6,273 nt of DNA, taken from Spirochaetales bacterium (GTDB lineage: Bacteria; Spirochaetota; Spirochaetia; DSM-27196; PWMO01). How positions within the stretch are numbered: position 1 is the first letter of the stretch; every line of letters begins with the position of its first letter. The stretch covers positions 1 to 6,273 of the forward strand of contig SLTF01000142.1 in NCBI GenBank assembly GCA_007130025.1, in the 5' to 3' direction. The translations under genes were made by a program, and so were the position numbers. A model generated the notes under the pieces. That model was given only the letters and a program-made list of their open reading frames with translations. It was not told the DNA's origin and searched no databases. Below, piece by piece: positions 6,092 to 6,273 of this stretch.

Positions 6092-6273
6092 ATGTCCACC
6101 CCCGCCCAGACACCAATTGATCCGATCGTCGTAGGAAACGACGCGTACGCACGCCTCGCGTCCTACTGCGCCGAACGCTACCCCGATCTGCCGGTCACCC
6201 TGATTGCCGACACCCGCACCGTTGCTGCCGCGGGCAACGAAGTGGCGCGTGTGCTCACGCGCGCGGGACGCAC
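6092..6273 (+). CDS. AraM / sn-glycerol-1-phosphate dehydrogenase-like protein, 5' part only
   Basis: Only the first 60 codons are present; the right window edge cuts the gene. The start is ATG 6092, with AAGGAG at 6079-6084 spaced 7 bases. The readable protein has the N-terminal pattern of the glycerol-1-phosphate dehydrogenase / iron-containing alcohol dehydrogenase superfamily. IVVGNDAYARL (12-22) corresponds to the strand and loop that open the Rossmann-like domain. VTLIADTRTVAAAGNEVARV (35-54) matches the AraM-type D-xxTxxAAG segment. Family members reduce dihydroxyacetone phosphate to sn-glycerol-1-phosphate or oxidise other polyols. The metal-binding His and Asp residues lie beyond the edge, so neither metal use nor substrate can be judged. 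A three-carbon phosphate substrate would connect with transketolase or kinase products. It could also be another member of the same superfamily, such as a glycerol or 2-deoxy-scyllo-inosose type enzyme. Confidence 0.62.
   Translation, partial: MSTPAQTPIDPIVVGNDAYARLASYCAERYPDLPVTLIADTRTVAAAGNEVARVLTRAGR

Overview
The window is 6273 bases of GC-rich bacterial chromosome, with tightly packed genes, Shine-Dalgarno sites and sigma70-like promoters. Every gene points to carbohydrate catabolism. I see no mobile element, CRISPR array, tRNA or rRNA. The phylum cannot be settled from the sequence. The AgaR-like DeoR regulator and split transketolase would suit a high-GC spirochaete, actinobacterium or similar saprophyte, but that is a guess.

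Leftward block (minus strand, 4040 down to 1): a DeoR-family repressor comes first, followed by a weak hairpin. A separate strong promoter then drives a three-gene operon: transketolase N-terminal subunit (TPP and Mg binding), transketolase C-terminal subunit, and a glycerol-kinase-like FGGY carbohydrate kinase that runs off the left edge. The three genes overlap by 4 bases each (GTGA, then ATGA) and are probably translationally coupled. The FGGY kinase has no closing stop in the window, so a stop-to-stop ORF search easily misses it and reports a long antisense frame (77-1567 on plus) instead.

Rightward block (plus strand, 4196 to the end): a DUF4432 / aldose-1-epimerase-like sugar-binding protein overlaps by ATGA an intracellular SGNH esterase of the Mycobacterium smegmatis arylesterase/acyltransferase (MsAcT) type. 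After 46 bases comes the start of an AraM / sn-glycerol-1-phosphate dehydrogenase-like gene, cut by the right edge.

Regulation: the two blocks diverge from 155 bases (4041-4195) that hold back-to-back promoters. GAAAA-type repeats sit over or beside the -35 boxes of both deoR and the transketolase operon. This is a good candidate operator for the local DeoR protein, which would then repress itself and the operon until a phosphorylated sugar releases it.

Working model (inference): an acetylated or otherwise modified sugar is deacylated by the esterase and its anomers are handled by the DUF4432 protein. It is then converted to a ketose by an enzyme not in the window, phosphorylated by the FGGY kinase, and cleaved by two-carbon transfer through the dedicated split transketolase. 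Kinase plus two-subunit transketolase matches the layout of the known apulose 4-phosphate branch of D-apiose catabolism. The kinase pocket also differs from true glycerol kinase at two glycerol-contacting positions. The actual substrate remains unknown.
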